From contig NZ_JASGBQ010000009.1 of assembly GCF_030053595.1 (NCBI RefSeq), positions 1 to 64,000 on the forward strand: a DNA stretch of 64,000 nt. Direction: 5' to 3'. The stretch comes from Fusibacillus kribbianus. Lineage in GTDB: Bacteria; Bacillota; Clostridia; Lachnospirales; Lachnospiraceae. The notes below the pieces were generated by a model. That model worked only from the letters and a program-made list of their open reading frames with translations. It made no database searches and was not told the origin of the DNA. How positions within the stretch are numbered: position 1 is the first letter of the stretch; every line of letters begins with the position of its first letter. Position numbers and translations under genes: made by a program. Positions 25,410-33,809 of the stretch are shown here, in pieces.

Positions 25410-25433
25410 AAAAAAATGCTCCCTTCCGGGAGC
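25410..25433 (-). terminator. Intrinsic terminator after rsmA
   Basis: The six-base stem GCTCCC/GGGAGC with a GGAA-type loop is followed on the minus strand by seven or more T. It lies about 20 bases after the rsmA stop and closes the metG-DUF4867-tatD-rsmA transcript. Confidence 0.9.
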
Positions 25434-25453
25434 ACTGCTGTCCTTCTTTTTAT

Positions 25454-26320
25454 TTATTTTTTTCCGCCAAGCCGGTTGGAAAGCTCGGCATACTGTGAAA
25501 GAGTCAGAGTCTCGCCGCGGACTGTCGGTGACAGGCCCATGGCGGCGATCGCTCCGGCGATCTCCTCCTTTGTAAAGGAAAGCTCCGGTGCGTTTCCGAG
25601 ACCGTTTACAAGAGTCTTTCTCCTCTGGTTAAAGGACGCCCGGATCAGCCGGAACATGAGGGCTTCATCGTCCACCTGAACCGGCGGCTCGCTGTGTCGG
25701 GTCAGACGGATCACCGCTGAACCGACCTTGGGCCGGGGCATAAAACAGTTGGGCGGCACATTGGCGACAATATAGGGGTCCGCGTAATACTGGACTGCCA
25801 GCGACAGCGCCCCGTAATCCTTGCTGCCCGGACCGGTCTGCATCCGGTCGGCCACTTCCTTCTGCACCATGATCGTGATATTATCGATGGGCACATGGCT
25901 CTCGAAAAGTCCCATGATGATGGGTGTGGTGATATAGTAGGGCAGATTGGCCACCACTTTAATGGGCCGTCCGCCATTTTCCTCCCGGGCAAGTCGCTCC
26001 ACATCCACCTTCAGAATATCCTCATTGATGACTGTTACATTATCATAACCGGCCAGAGTTTCCGCCAAAATCGGGATCAGATTCCGGTCAATCTCCACGG
26101 CACACACCTTCCCCGCGGCCTCAGCCAGATACTGAGTCATGGTGCCGATGCCAGGGCCGATCTCCAGAACAAAATCCTCCTTCGTTACGCCCGCCGCCCG
26201 GATGATCTTATCCAGCACATGGGTGTCAATAAGAAAATTCTGTCCGAATTTTTTCTGGAAATTGAACTCGTACTTCTGAATGATCTCGATGGTATTCTTG
26301 GGATTCCCCAGATTTGCCAT
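25454..26320 (-). CDS. rsmA: 16S rRNA dimethyladenosine transferase (KsgA)
   Basis: The 288-residue enzyme dimethylates two adjacent adenosines near the 3' end of 16S rRNA. It has the SAM motif VLEIGPGIGTMTQYL, the catalytic NLPYYITTPII motif and a helical C-terminal domain. The ATG at 26320 follows GGAGAG and lies one base after the tatD stop; a longer frame to 26368 is an overlap with tatD. The metG-tatD-rsmA order is widespread in Firmicutes. Confidence 0.96.
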   Translation of the reverse strand: MANLGNPKNTIEIIQKYEFNFQKKFGQNFLIDTHVLDKIIRAAGVTKEDFVLEIGPGIGTMTQYLAEAAGKVCAVEIDRNLIPILAETLAGYDNVTVINEDILKVDVERLAREENGGRPIKVVANLPYYITTPIIMGLFESHVPIDNITIMVQKEVADRMQTGPGSKDYGALSLAVQYYADPYIVANVPPNCFMPRPKVGSAVIRLTRHSEPPVQVDDEALMFRLIRASFNQRRKTLVNGLGNAPELSFTKEEIAGAIAAMGLSPTVRGETLTLSQYAELSNRLGGKK

Positions 26321-26321
26321 T

Positions 26322-27101
26322 TCAACTCTCCTCTCCGGATATTCCGTAAAACCGGCAGGCATTTTCAAAGGTGGCCTGCTCCACCGTTTCCTCCGAAACT
26401 CCCTTTAGCTCCGCCACCATCCTCACCACATGAGGAAGATTCAGAGAAGAGTTCCTCCGGCCCCGGTTGGGCACCGGTGCCAGATAAGGGCAGTCCGTCT
26501 CCAGAAGCATCCTGTCAAGAGGCATATACTGTACCACTTCCTTGAGCTTCCGTCCGTTGGAAAAGGTAACGACACCGCCCACCCCGATATAATGGCCCAT
26601 GTTCAGATATTCTCTGGCCATTTCCACTCCGTAGGAAAAGCAGTGGATCACGGCGCTCATATCTGCCGCACCGCAGGCGCGCATAATCTCAAGGGTGTCC
26701 TGAGCCGCTTCCCGACTGTGAATGACCACCGGCATACGCTTTTCCCTCGCCAGCATAAGCTGCCGTTCAAACCATTTTTTCTGAACCGGCCGCTCCGGCT
26801 CATCCCAATGGTAATCCAGGCCGATCTCCCCCACAGCAACGATTTTCGGCCGCCCAAGAGCTTCCACGACCTGCCGGAAATTCTCATCATTCAACTCTCC
26901 GGTGTCGCTGGGATGGACCCCGGCGGTACCGTACACAAAATCATACTGTTCTGTCAGCGCCACAGTCCTTCTGGTCGTTTCCAGACTGGAACCGATGTTT
27001 ACAACTCGGCTGATGCCGTTTGCCGGAAGGGACGCAAGAAGCGTCCCCCGGTCCTCATCAAATGCCCTGTCATCATAATGGGCATGGCTGTCAAAAATCA
27101 T
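26322..27101 (-). CDS. tatD: TatD family metal-dependent hydrolase
   Basis: The 259-residue TIM-barrel protein starts MIFDSHAHYDD (two metal-binding His) and retains the further ligands in VAVGEIGLDYHW, PVVIHSREA, IHCFSYG and LETDCPYLAP. TatD enzymes act as 3'-5' DNA exonucleases or D-aminoacyl-tRNA-type hydrolases; the exact substrate here is unknown. I use the ATG at 27101 with TGAGGT upstream; a TTG at 27113 is possible. Confidence 0.94.
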   Translation of the reverse strand: MIFDSHAHYDDRAFDEDRGTLLASLPANGISRVVNIGSSLETTRRTVALTEQYDFVYGTAGVHPSDTGELNDENFRQVVEALGRPKIVAVGEIGLDYHWDEPERPVQKKWFERQLMLAREKRMPVVIHSREAAQDTLEIMRACGAADMSAVIHCFSYGVEMAREYLNMGHYIGVGGVVTFSNGRKLKEVVQYMPLDRMLLETDCPYLAPVPNRGRRNSSLNLPHVVRMVAELKGVSEETVEQATFENACRFYGISGEES

Positions 27102-27134
27102 GATGTACCTCAAACTGCAATGCAGGTCCTGATC

Positions 27135-27749
27135 TTATACGGTGATAATATCTCCCTTTAATCCGGGCCAGAACGGTTCGCCGCTGTCGGGATGGGTGAT
27201 AACCCATTTGTTCTTCATGCACAGCAGCTTGTCCTCCTCAGTCTTCTGGATATTTTCCTTCTCGCTGGGATAATTGGTTCCCTGGGGAAGAACGATCACG
27301 CACTGGAATACGCCGTCCCCTACGCTGCAGGGAGCATAGTGGAGGGTGTCGCTGTACAGCATGATTGCTGTGCCGGCCGGCACGAAAAATGCCTCTGCAT
27401 TGGCCAGATCAAAGGAGGTCAGAGAATCCATATCCTTGCGGCTTCCCAGCACCACGATCAGATCCGTTGCTGCAATATCAAGCTCTTCGCCTCTGTGATA
27501 CTCCAGAGTATCGCACCTGTGGTTCTTACCGTTGCAGTATCCGATCTGAATGGGCATCTCCCCGTAAACCTGACGGGTAATGTCCTCACAGATGGGAAGT
27601 GCCTCCGCCTCTGCGATGGAAGGCTCGTATACGACACTGTCCGGTGCGGGCGTCGTTTTTGCCCATGCAAGCAGCTCGGAAAAATCCATTCCTTCAATGA
27701 CTGCACCGTACTTCTGAAATGCTTTGTCTGTTACTCTTTTAATTTCCAT
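27135..27749 (-). CDS. DUF4867 family cupin-like protein
   Basis: This 204-residue protein has a C-terminal half that reads like a cupin barrel: MPIQIGYCNGKNHRCDTLEYHRGEE, then DLIVVLGS and AEAFFVPAGTAIMLYSDTLHYAPC, with His and Glu in metal-ligand positions. It matches my recollection of DUF4867. In related bacteria the family is often found near sugar catabolism genes, but here it is embedded between metG and tatD. Activity unknown. AAAGGAGAAGG precedes the ATG. Confidence 0.8.
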   Translation of the reverse strand: MEIKRVTDKAFQKYGAVIEGMDFSELLAWAKTTPAPDSVVYEPSIAEAEALPICEDITRQVYGEMPIQIGYCNGKNHRCDTLEYHRGEELDIAATDLIVVLGSRKDMDSLTSFDLANAEAFFVPAGTAIMLYSDTLHYAPCSVGDGVFQCVIVLPQGTNYPSEKENIQKTEEDKLLCMKNKWVITHPDSGEPFWPGLKGDIITV

Positions 27750-27770
27750 AATCCTTCTCCTTTCTATGAC

Positions 27771-27802
27771 AAGCCGGGCGCGCTCCCCCTGCTGCCCGGC
27801 TT
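27771..27802 (-). other. Intergenic hairpin between metG and the DUF4867 gene
   Basis: AAGCCGGGC and GCCCGGCTT pair over nine bases around a 14-base loop, 30-60 bases after the metG stop. No T-run follows on the transcribed strand, so read-through into the DUF4867 gene is expected, perhaps at reduced level. Confidence 0.45.
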
Positions 27803-27833
27803 ATTCGCTGTTTCCTTCTTCCTTCCGTCAGGG

Positions 27834-29798
27834 TCAGCAGATCTCGGCTCCCGCAGGCATATCCTTCTCCGGTGTCATCAGGGCCAGATTGCCGTCAGCG
27901 TCCTCCGCGCAGAGGATCATTCCCTCAGAAAGGATCCCGGCCAGCTTGGCAGGCTTTAAGTTGGTGACGACCATCACCTTCTTGCCGACCATCTCCTCCG
28001 GCGTGTAATGGGACTTGATACCGGACACGATCTGACGCACCCGGCTTCCCACCTTCACCTGGGAGCAGAGCAGCTTTTTGGATTTCTTCACCGCCTCGCA
28101 GGCAATGATCTCGCCCACCTGGAACTGAAGCTTTCCGAAATCATCAATAGTGATCTCCGGCTTTGCCTCGATGTCGATGCCGCCATCCTTCTTCTCCTCG
28201 TCAGCTGCCTTCTCCTCGGGCGCTTTCCCGAACCGGGACGCCACATCCTGCAGCACCTCGTTCACATCAAGGCGGGCGAAGAGGATCTCCGGTTTTTCCA
28301 CCACCTTGTTTCCGGAAGGATAAAGACCGAAGTCTTTCATTTCCTCAAGGCTTCTCTTTGTTCCGTTGACCTGAGCCAGAATTTTCTTTGAGGTGGACGG
28401 CATAAAGGACTCCAGAAGGCTGGCTCCCATACAGATCCCCTCCACCAGATTGTAAAGCACCGTGGCCAGGCGGGGCTTCTTCGCCTCATCCTTCGCAAGG
28501 GCCCAGGGCATAGTCTCATCGATATATTTATTGCAGCGCTTAAACAGCGTAAAGATCTCGCTGATAGCATCGGCCACACGAAGCTCGTTCATCTTGGCGT
28601 CTACCTTCTTCACGGTCTCCAGGGCCACCGTCTTAAGCTCCTCATCCACGGGTTCGGTCACGCCTGTATTCTCCACAACGCCGCCGAAATACTTGTTGGA
28701 CATGGAAATGGTCCTGTTGACCAGATTGCCCAGCGTATTGGCCAGATCCGAGTTGAGACGCTCCACCATAAGCTCCCAGGAGATCACGCCGTCGTTGTCG
28801 AAGGGCATCTCATGAAGCACAAAATAACGAACCGCGTCCACACCGAAATAATCCACCAGATCATCGGCGTAAAGCACATTTCCCTTGGACTTGCTCATCT
28901 TGCCGTCCCCCTGCAAAAGCCAGGGATGACCGAATACCTGCCTGGGAAGAGGCAGGCCCAGAGCCATCAGGAAAATGGGCCAGTAAATGGTATGGAACCG
29001 GATGATGTCCTTTCCGATCAGATGCAGATCGGCAGGCCACAGCTTATGAAACTGCTCGCTGCTTTCGCCGTCACAGTCATAGCCGATGCCGGTAATGTAG
29101 TTGGTCAGGGCATCCAGCCATACATAAGTCACATGCTTCGGATCAAAGGACACGGGAATGCCCCACTTGAAGGAGGTTCTGGATACACACAGATCCTGCA
29201 GTCCGGGGAGCAGGAAATTGTTCATCATCTCATTCTTCCTGGACACCGGCTGGATAAACTCCGGATGCTCATTGATGTAATCGATGAGCCTGGGAGCATA
29301 TTTGCTCATTTTGAAGAAATACGCCTCCTCCTTCGCCGGCTGTACCTCCCGTCCGCAGTCGGGACATTTTCCATCCACCAGCTGGGACTCGGTGAAAAAT
29401 GACTCGCAGGGCGTACAGTAAAGGCCCTCATAGTAGCCCTTATAAATGTCTCCCTGATCATAAAGCTTTTTGAAGATCTTCTGTACCTGGGCCTCATGAT
29501 CAGCGTCGGTGGTACGGATAAACTTGTCATAGGAGGTGTCCATCAGATCCCAGATCCGCTTGATCTCTCCGGCCACCTGATCCACGAACTCCTTGGGAGT
29601 CACGCCTGCCTCCGCAGCCTTCAGCTCGATCTTCTGTCCATGCTCATCCGTTCCGGTCTGAAAAAACACATCATAGCCCTGCTCTCTTCTGTAGCGGGCA
29701 ATGCTGTCTGCCAGAACGATCTCGTAGGTGTTGCCGATATGCGGCTTGCCAGAAGTATAGGCAATGGCCGTTGTCATATAATAAGGTTTTTTTGCCAT
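27834..29798 (-). CDS. metG: Methionyl-tRNA synthetase with C-terminal tRNA-binding domain
   Basis: This 654-residue class I synthetase charges tRNA-Met. It has the HIGH-type motif (GKPHIGNTYE), a zinc knuckle with two Cys pairs (CTPC and CPDC, about 128-150), the KMSKS loop (GKMSKSKGN), a helical anticodon domain and a C-terminal OB-fold tRNA-binding domain (about 550-654, LQFQVGEIIACEAV). It has its own promoter and heads the tatD-rsmA operon. GGAGGG precedes the ATG. Confidence 0.97.
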   Translation of the reverse strand: MAKKPYYMTTAIAYTSGKPHIGNTYEIVLADSIARYRREQGYDVFFQTGTDEHGQKIELKAAEAGVTPKEFVDQVAGEIKRIWDLMDTSYDKFIRTTDADHEAQVQKIFKKLYDQGDIYKGYYEGLYCTPCESFFTESQLVDGKCPDCGREVQPAKEEAYFFKMSKYAPRLIDYINEHPEFIQPVSRKNEMMNNFLLPGLQDLCVSRTSFKWGIPVSFDPKHVTYVWLDALTNYITGIGYDCDGESSEQFHKLWPADLHLIGKDIIRFHTIYWPIFLMALGLPLPRQVFGHPWLLQGDGKMSKSKGNVLYADDLVDYFGVDAVRYFVLHEMPFDNDGVISWELMVERLNSDLANTLGNLVNRTISMSNKYFGGVVENTGVTEPVDEELKTVALETVKKVDAKMNELRVADAISEIFTLFKRCNKYIDETMPWALAKDEAKKPRLATVLYNLVEGICMGASLLESFMPSTSKKILAQVNGTKRSLEEMKDFGLYPSGNKVVEKPEILFARLDVNEVLQDVASRFGKAPEEKAADEEKKDGGIDIEAKPEITIDDFGKLQFQVGEIIACEAVKKSKKLLCSQVKVGSRVRQIVSGIKSHYTPEEMVGKKVMVVTNLKPAKLAGILSEGMILCAEDADGNLALMTPEKDMPAGAEIC

Positions 29799-29855
29799 CT
29801 TCGTCCCTCCGTATTTAAAGGATCCCTCTTTCGGGAATTCCGCTTCTAAACCTTG

Positions 29856-29884
29856 ATTATAGTATATTTAATCCCCAAAGTAAA
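29856..29884 (-). promoter_or_regulatory. Sigma-A promoter of metG operon
   Basis: TTTACT (29884-29879) and a perfect TATAAT (29861-29856) with a 17-base spacer read toward metG, 58 bases upstream of its ATG. Confidence 0.75.
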
Positions 29885-29891
29885 GGATAAT

Positions 29892-29920
29892 TGGACATTT
29901 CAGGTGCCATCCTTTATAAT
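29892..29920 (+). promoter_or_regulatory. Sigma-A promoter of the DUF885 lipoprotein gene
   Basis: TGGACA (29892-29897) and a perfect TATAAT (29915-29920) with a 17-base spacer read rightward, 70 bases ahead of the ATG at 29990. It is back-to-back with the metG promoter. Confidence 0.8.
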
Positions 29921-29989
29921 GAAAATAACCGGACTATTCCGTCCGGCCGGCGAATATCTTTACAAAAGCACAATCACGAGGAGGACCTT

Positions 29990-31768
29990 ATGAAAAAACG
30001 ACTCACCCGCCTGCTGGCGCTTTTGATGGCAGTCATACTGTTCCCCGGCGGATGCGGGACGGCTCCAAAAAACCAGGAGGAAAGCGGAGGGCAGGATGAG
30101 CATGCCCGTTTCGAGGAATTTTCAGAGCAATTATTCCGGGATGAGCTTCTGACAAACACCCTCAACCAGCATTATACACTGGCCTATCCGGAAAATTACG
30201 GGATCACCGATTACGAAGTGGCTCTCCCGGCTGTCAGCCTTTCCAACGAACAGGAAAGCATCGAAGAAGCCCGCAGCGTTCTGGAAGAGCTTGCCTCCTT
30301 TGATTACGATGCCCTCACGGAGGACGACAGGCTCACCTACGACGTTTTAAAGGAATATCTGGAGACCGCCCAGGAGCGCGGGGATTTTTATTATCTCTAC
30401 GAACCCTTCTCTCCTATCATGGGCTTTCAGAGCGACATGGCCTTCGCGCTGTCCGAATACACCTTCCGCCGGGAACGGGACGTGCAGGATTATCTGGAGC
30501 TCCTGGAGCTTCTTCCCACCTATATAGAGTCCCTCATTACCCTGGAGAAGGAACGGGCTGCAAGAGGACTGGCCATGCCGGATTCTGTCATTGACGAAGT
30601 CATTGACAGCGTTCAGGAGCTACTAAATTCGGGAACGGATAATATTTATTTCACTTCCTTTGAGGAACGTCTGGAAACACTCAGTGAGCTTTCCGACCAG
30701 CAGAAGCAGGAATATACCGCCCGCAACCGGAAGCTCATTGACGAACAGCTCCTTCCTGCCTACAAGAAGATCGTCCTCTGTCTTAAGGGCGTCCGCGGCA
30801 CCTGCAAAAAGCCTCAGGGCCTCTGCTGCACAGAAAACGGAAATGAATATTACGCATACCTTTTGAAAAGCACGGTCGGCTCCGGTCATTCCCCCGAAGA
30901 ACTTCTCTCTCTTCTGGAGGATCAGATCTCAAAGGAAATGACCGAATTGATGACCCTCCTGACACAAAATCCGGAGCTTCTGGACACCATCGACGACAGC
31001 ATTCCCGAAGACCGTACTCCGGAGGAGATCCTGGATTATCTGAAGGAAGCCATTAAAGAGGATTATCCCGAGCTTCCTGTGGATGCCTCCTACCAGATCA
31101 AATACGTTCCGGAATATATGGAGGAGAGCACAAGCCCGGCCTTTTATATGACACCTCCCATGGATCTGCCCGGGGAAAACACGATCTACATCAACAAGCG
31201 CCAGACCGGCGAAAGTTCCCTGTTCTCGACTCTGGCCCACGAAAGCTATCCGGGACACCTGTATCAGACAGTTTATGCCTCCGCCACTCTGGAAAATCCT
31301 CTTCGGTTCCTGTTAAACTACCTGGGATACTCCGAGGGCTGGGGACTTTATGTGGAGCATGAAGCCTATGCCCTGAACACAAACCTGACAGATCAGTCGG
31401 AGGCCATGGCAGAGTTCTACCGGATCAATTCCTCTATTACCATCGCCATACACGCCCTTCTCGATCTGAAGATTCACTACGAGGGCTGTTCACTGGAAGA
31501 AGCAAGTGAGATCATCGCCATGTATTTCGGTGACCAGGGGGAGGAATTCTGCCAGACCCTTTATAACACGATCGTCAGCGAGCCCGCCTATTATCTCAAA
31601 TATTATGTGGGTTACCTGGAATTTCTCCTGCTCCGGGAAAAGGCGGAGGCAAAGCTGGAAAGCGCCTTTGATCTGAAGGAATTCCACAAATTCCTGCTGG
31701 ATATGGGCCCCTGCTCCTTCCCGATGCTTGACCGCTATATGGAAAAATGGATGGAAGTGCAGAAGTAA
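29990..31768 (+). CDS. DUF885 family metallopeptidase-like lipoprotein
   Basis: From the ATG at 29990, behind GAGGAGGACC, the 592-residue protein has a lipoprotein signal (hydrophobic core, then FPGGCG) and a helical domain of the DUF885 family. The motif HESYPGH (H417-H423) supplies the HExxPGH zinc-binding pattern, with a downstream SEGWGLYVEHEA carrying further ligands. It should be a surface-exposed, zinc-dependent peptidase. A frame extending to 29891 starts upstream of the promoter and is not used. The gene is single, transcribed away from metG. Confidence 0.9.
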   Translation: MKKRLTRLLALLMAVILFPGGCGTAPKNQEESGGQDEHARFEEFSEQLFRDELLTNTLNQHYTLAYPENYGITDYEVALPAVSLSNEQESIEEARSVLEELASFDYDALTEDDRLTYDVLKEYLETAQERGDFYYLYEPFSPIMGFQSDMAFALSEYTFRRERDVQDYLELLELLPTYIESLITLEKERAARGLAMPDSVIDEVIDSVQELLNSGTDNIYFTSFEERLETLSELSDQQKQEYTARNRKLIDEQLLPAYKKIVLCLKGVRGTCKKPQGLCCTENGNEYYAYLLKSTVGSGHSPEELLSLLEDQISKEMTELMTLLTQNPELLDTIDDSIPEDRTPEEILDYLKEAIKEDYPELPVDASYQIKYVPEYMEESTSPAFYMTPPMDLPGENTIYINKRQTGESSLFSTLAHESYPGHLYQTVYASATLENPLRFLLNYLGYSEGWGLYVEHEAYALNTNLTDQSEAMAEFYRINSSITIAIHALLDLKIHYEGCSLEEASEIIAMYFGDQGEEFCQTLYNTIVSEPAYYLKYYVGYLEFLLLREKAEAKLESAFDLKEFHKFLLDMGPCSFPMLDRYMEKWMEVQK

Positions 31769-31817
31769 GCAGCGATCCGCCCGGGAACAAACGATCACAC
31801 CTGTCGTGAAAAAGTCC

Positions 31818-32471
31818 TTAAACACCGACCTTTCTGATTTTCAGAAGAGACTGAACCGTTATGATAATAATGACAGCCAGTATTCCTGCGCTTGTCCACG
31901 CTGATAATGTTTGCATCCGATCATTCATCCCGCCATTTGCGGCAATCAAGGTGTTTTGTAATGTCAAAACTGCGGCCAGGGAATCTATCATGTTTATTGT
32001 CCTGAGTTCGGCTAATACATTTGCATTATGCCTTGATTTCCTATAATGGATGATGCTCATGGCAACGCGATACGTTGTATAAGCTGCCATTGCGATTGCC
32101 GGAATCAGTCCGTATGTGCAGCTTCGTCCGCCGGCGACCATTACCGCAGCAGGGACGACCAGCGATATGTTCATCAGTATCAATACCATGTGTGCAGCAA
32201 AGCAGGCCTTCCGGCGATGTGCCGCACCTCGTTCATGACGGCCGGCAGCTTCTTTTCTGTACAAAGAAACGATGATAACCCGGACCATCGCAAGGAGAAA
32301 GTAATACACACAGATCGAGCCATTCCATAACGAACGGTATACAATTCCGAGCACGCCGTTATATAACGAAAAGGCAAATCCTATCAGTATGGAAAAAACA
32401 GAAAACGTCACTTTTTCAAGCAGGCAGTCTTTCTTCTGTATTCCCATGAACTGCTTTAATTGTTCACGCAT
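31818..32471 (-). CDS. Hypothetical polytopic membrane protein in a TetR cassette
   Basis: This 217-residue protein has five or six hydrophobic segments (for example SVFSILIGFAFSLYNGVLG, HMVLILMNISLVVPAAVMV, AGILAVIIIITVQSLL) and short basic loops. I recognise no family. It follows a TetR-type regulator gene by four bases and is third in a three-gene unit that also carries another small membrane protein, so the regulator may control a small-molecule stress response acting at the membrane. The GGAGAA site supports the ATG. Confidence 0.7.
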   Translation of the reverse strand: MREQLKQFMGIQKKDCLLEKVTFSVFSILIGFAFSLYNGVLGIVYRSLWNGSICVYYFLLAMVRVIIVSLYRKEAAGRHERGAAHRRKACFAAHMVLILMNISLVVPAAVMVAGGRSCTYGLIPAIAMAAYTTYRVAMSIIHYRKSRHNANVLAELRTINMIDSLAAVLTLQNTLIAANGGMNDRMQTLSAWTSAGILAVIIIITVQSLLKIRKVGV

Positions 32472-32475
32472 ATGC

Positions 32476-33087
32476 TTATTCTCCGCATTGCAGATGCCAC
32501 TGTTCCTTGTCGGGTCGTATGCATCGAATCATAACACCTTCAATTTTTTCAATCGGATCCTCGCAGTTTCGCTTTATCCATTCCTGAACGATCGCTTTGC
32601 ATCCGTGAATATAAAAACTGATCCAGTATGATTGCTCCTCCTCCGGGATCTGAAAGCGCTTCATAATAGGCTTAAGCACATACTCGGAAATACCTTCAAG
32701 CTGTTTTTCCGCCTGCATACATACCGGATTCTTAAATGCCGCCCGATAAACCGATTTGTGCTCTTTTATAAAGGAGAGATACGGTCTGAGGTATTCTGGA
32801 TTGATAAGGACAAGTTCGTTCAGAGGCGCGCTGTGAATACTCGGAATAAACTGATCCGGTGCAACAGAAAACTGCTTAAGAAACTGCTCGTTGTAGTATT
32901 CCATTGTTTCCGTTAACAAATCATCTACTGTCTCATAATGCAAATAAAAAGTGGATCTGTTTACACCTGCTTTTGCACATATTTCTTTTACCGTGATGTA
33001 CTCAAAATCCTTAACTTCCAGAAGTTTCATCAGTGCCTCGTCCATGAGAAGGGCAGTATTGAAGTATTTGCTTTCTGACTTATTCAT
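32476..33087 (-). CDS. TetR/AcrR family transcriptional regulator
   Basis: This 203-residue regulator has an N-terminal helix-turn-helix (about 12-58: ITVKEICAKAGVNRSTFYLHYETVDDLL) and a helical ligand/dimer domain of the TetR_C_7/DhaS type (ISFYIHGCKAIVQEWIKRN). It sits between two membrane-protein genes and probably represses the cassette, for which an imperfect palindrome overlaps the predicted start site. Its DNA looks more AT-rich than the flanking genes. Ligand unknown. Confidence 0.88.
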   Translation of the reverse strand: MNKSESKYFNTALLMDEALMKLLEVKDFEYITVKEICAKAGVNRSTFYLHYETVDDLLTETMEYYNEQFLKQFSVAPDQFIPSIHSAPLNELVLINPEYLRPYLSFIKEHKSVYRAAFKNPVCMQAEKQLEGISEYVLKPIMKRFQIPEEEQSYWISFYIHGCKAIVQEWIKRNCEDPIEKIEGVMIRCIRPDKEQWHLQCGE

Positions 33088-33111
33088 TTCCTGAATACCG
33101 CCTTTTTCGTT

Positions 33112-33471
33112 TTATTCTGTGGTTTCGCTGATATCTTTTGCCAGCTCCATGATTTCAAATGCGTATTTCTTCTTGCCGGATTCAAGCAATTTCCTGTAAA
33201 TCGGATAATTGATGCTGACGCCAATGATTCCGATAATGCCCACGATAATACCGACGATCATCATCGAAGTGGAGCCGTTGCCGATAACCTTCATAGAAAG
33301 GCACATTCCTGTTCCCAACACCAGCGACATAATCACTCCAAAAGAATAGGCAAAAATATTCGCCGGGCTTTTCGCCTTCCTGTCCAATTTCTTCAATGCC
33401 ACAACCTTTGACGCCTTTTTGGGTGCATACTCGTTTGCAATTGCTTCTGCAAAAATCTTATCTGTATTCAT
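33112..33471 (-). CDS. Small two-helix membrane protein, first gene of the TetR cassette
   Basis: The 119-residue protein starts at the ATG at 33471 with GGAGG eight bases ahead; an in-frame ATG at 33486 overlaps that site. A soluble basic N-terminal segment (about 1-42, VVALKKLDRKAKSPA) is followed by two hydrophobic helices (about 43-65 and 72-90) and a charged tail. I recall relatives annotated as dihydropteridine reductase, but no Rossmann or catalytic motif is visible, so I treat that name as unsupported. Confidence 0.75.
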   Translation of the reverse strand: MNTDKIFAEAIANEYAPKKASKVVALKKLDRKAKSPANIFAYSFGVIMSLVLGTGMCLSMKVIGNGSTSMMIVGIIVGIIGIIGVSINYPIYRKLLESGKKKYAFEIMELAKDISETTE

Positions 33472-33809
33472 GGTCCGATCCTCCAAATAATTTGTCTTTT
33501 ACCAGATAGGTCATTATGCAGCTGACTTACCTGACAGCTTCATTATAGCGGTCATCAGAAACAAACGGAACGACAGCTTTTTATTCTTGTGTCTATTTCA
33601 GGCTTCGATACACTAAGAGCAGTTTTTGAATTTATGCTGTATTGTTGAGATACCCCCATCACAATAATAAACATAAACCTCCAAACCGAGTAATTTTATC
33701 TTACATCAGTTCAGAGGTTTACGCATTCTGCAATTTGCAGATATCCATTCCCAAAGGCAAATGGGTCATGTTATTCAAAAATAAAGCTCCTGTACCATTA
33801 CCTCCTGCG
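33472..33809. promoter_or_regulatory. Promoter and operator-like region of the TetR cassette; otherwise empty gap
   Basis: On the minus strand TATAAT (33547-33542) lies about 70 bases ahead of the first cassette gene, with only a weak -35. The imperfect 20-base palindrome AGCTGACTTACCTGACAGCT (33520-33539) overlaps the expected start, a suitable place for TetR-family repression. Farther right are a weak AAACCTC/GAGGTTT pair (33675-33720) and CTGCAATTTGCAG. I see no gene. Confidence 0.5.

Noticed and set aside
33112-33471. Naming the small membrane protein as dihydropteridine reductase
   Set aside because: I recall that label for relatives, but the protein has two membrane helices and no nucleotide-binding or catalytic motif.
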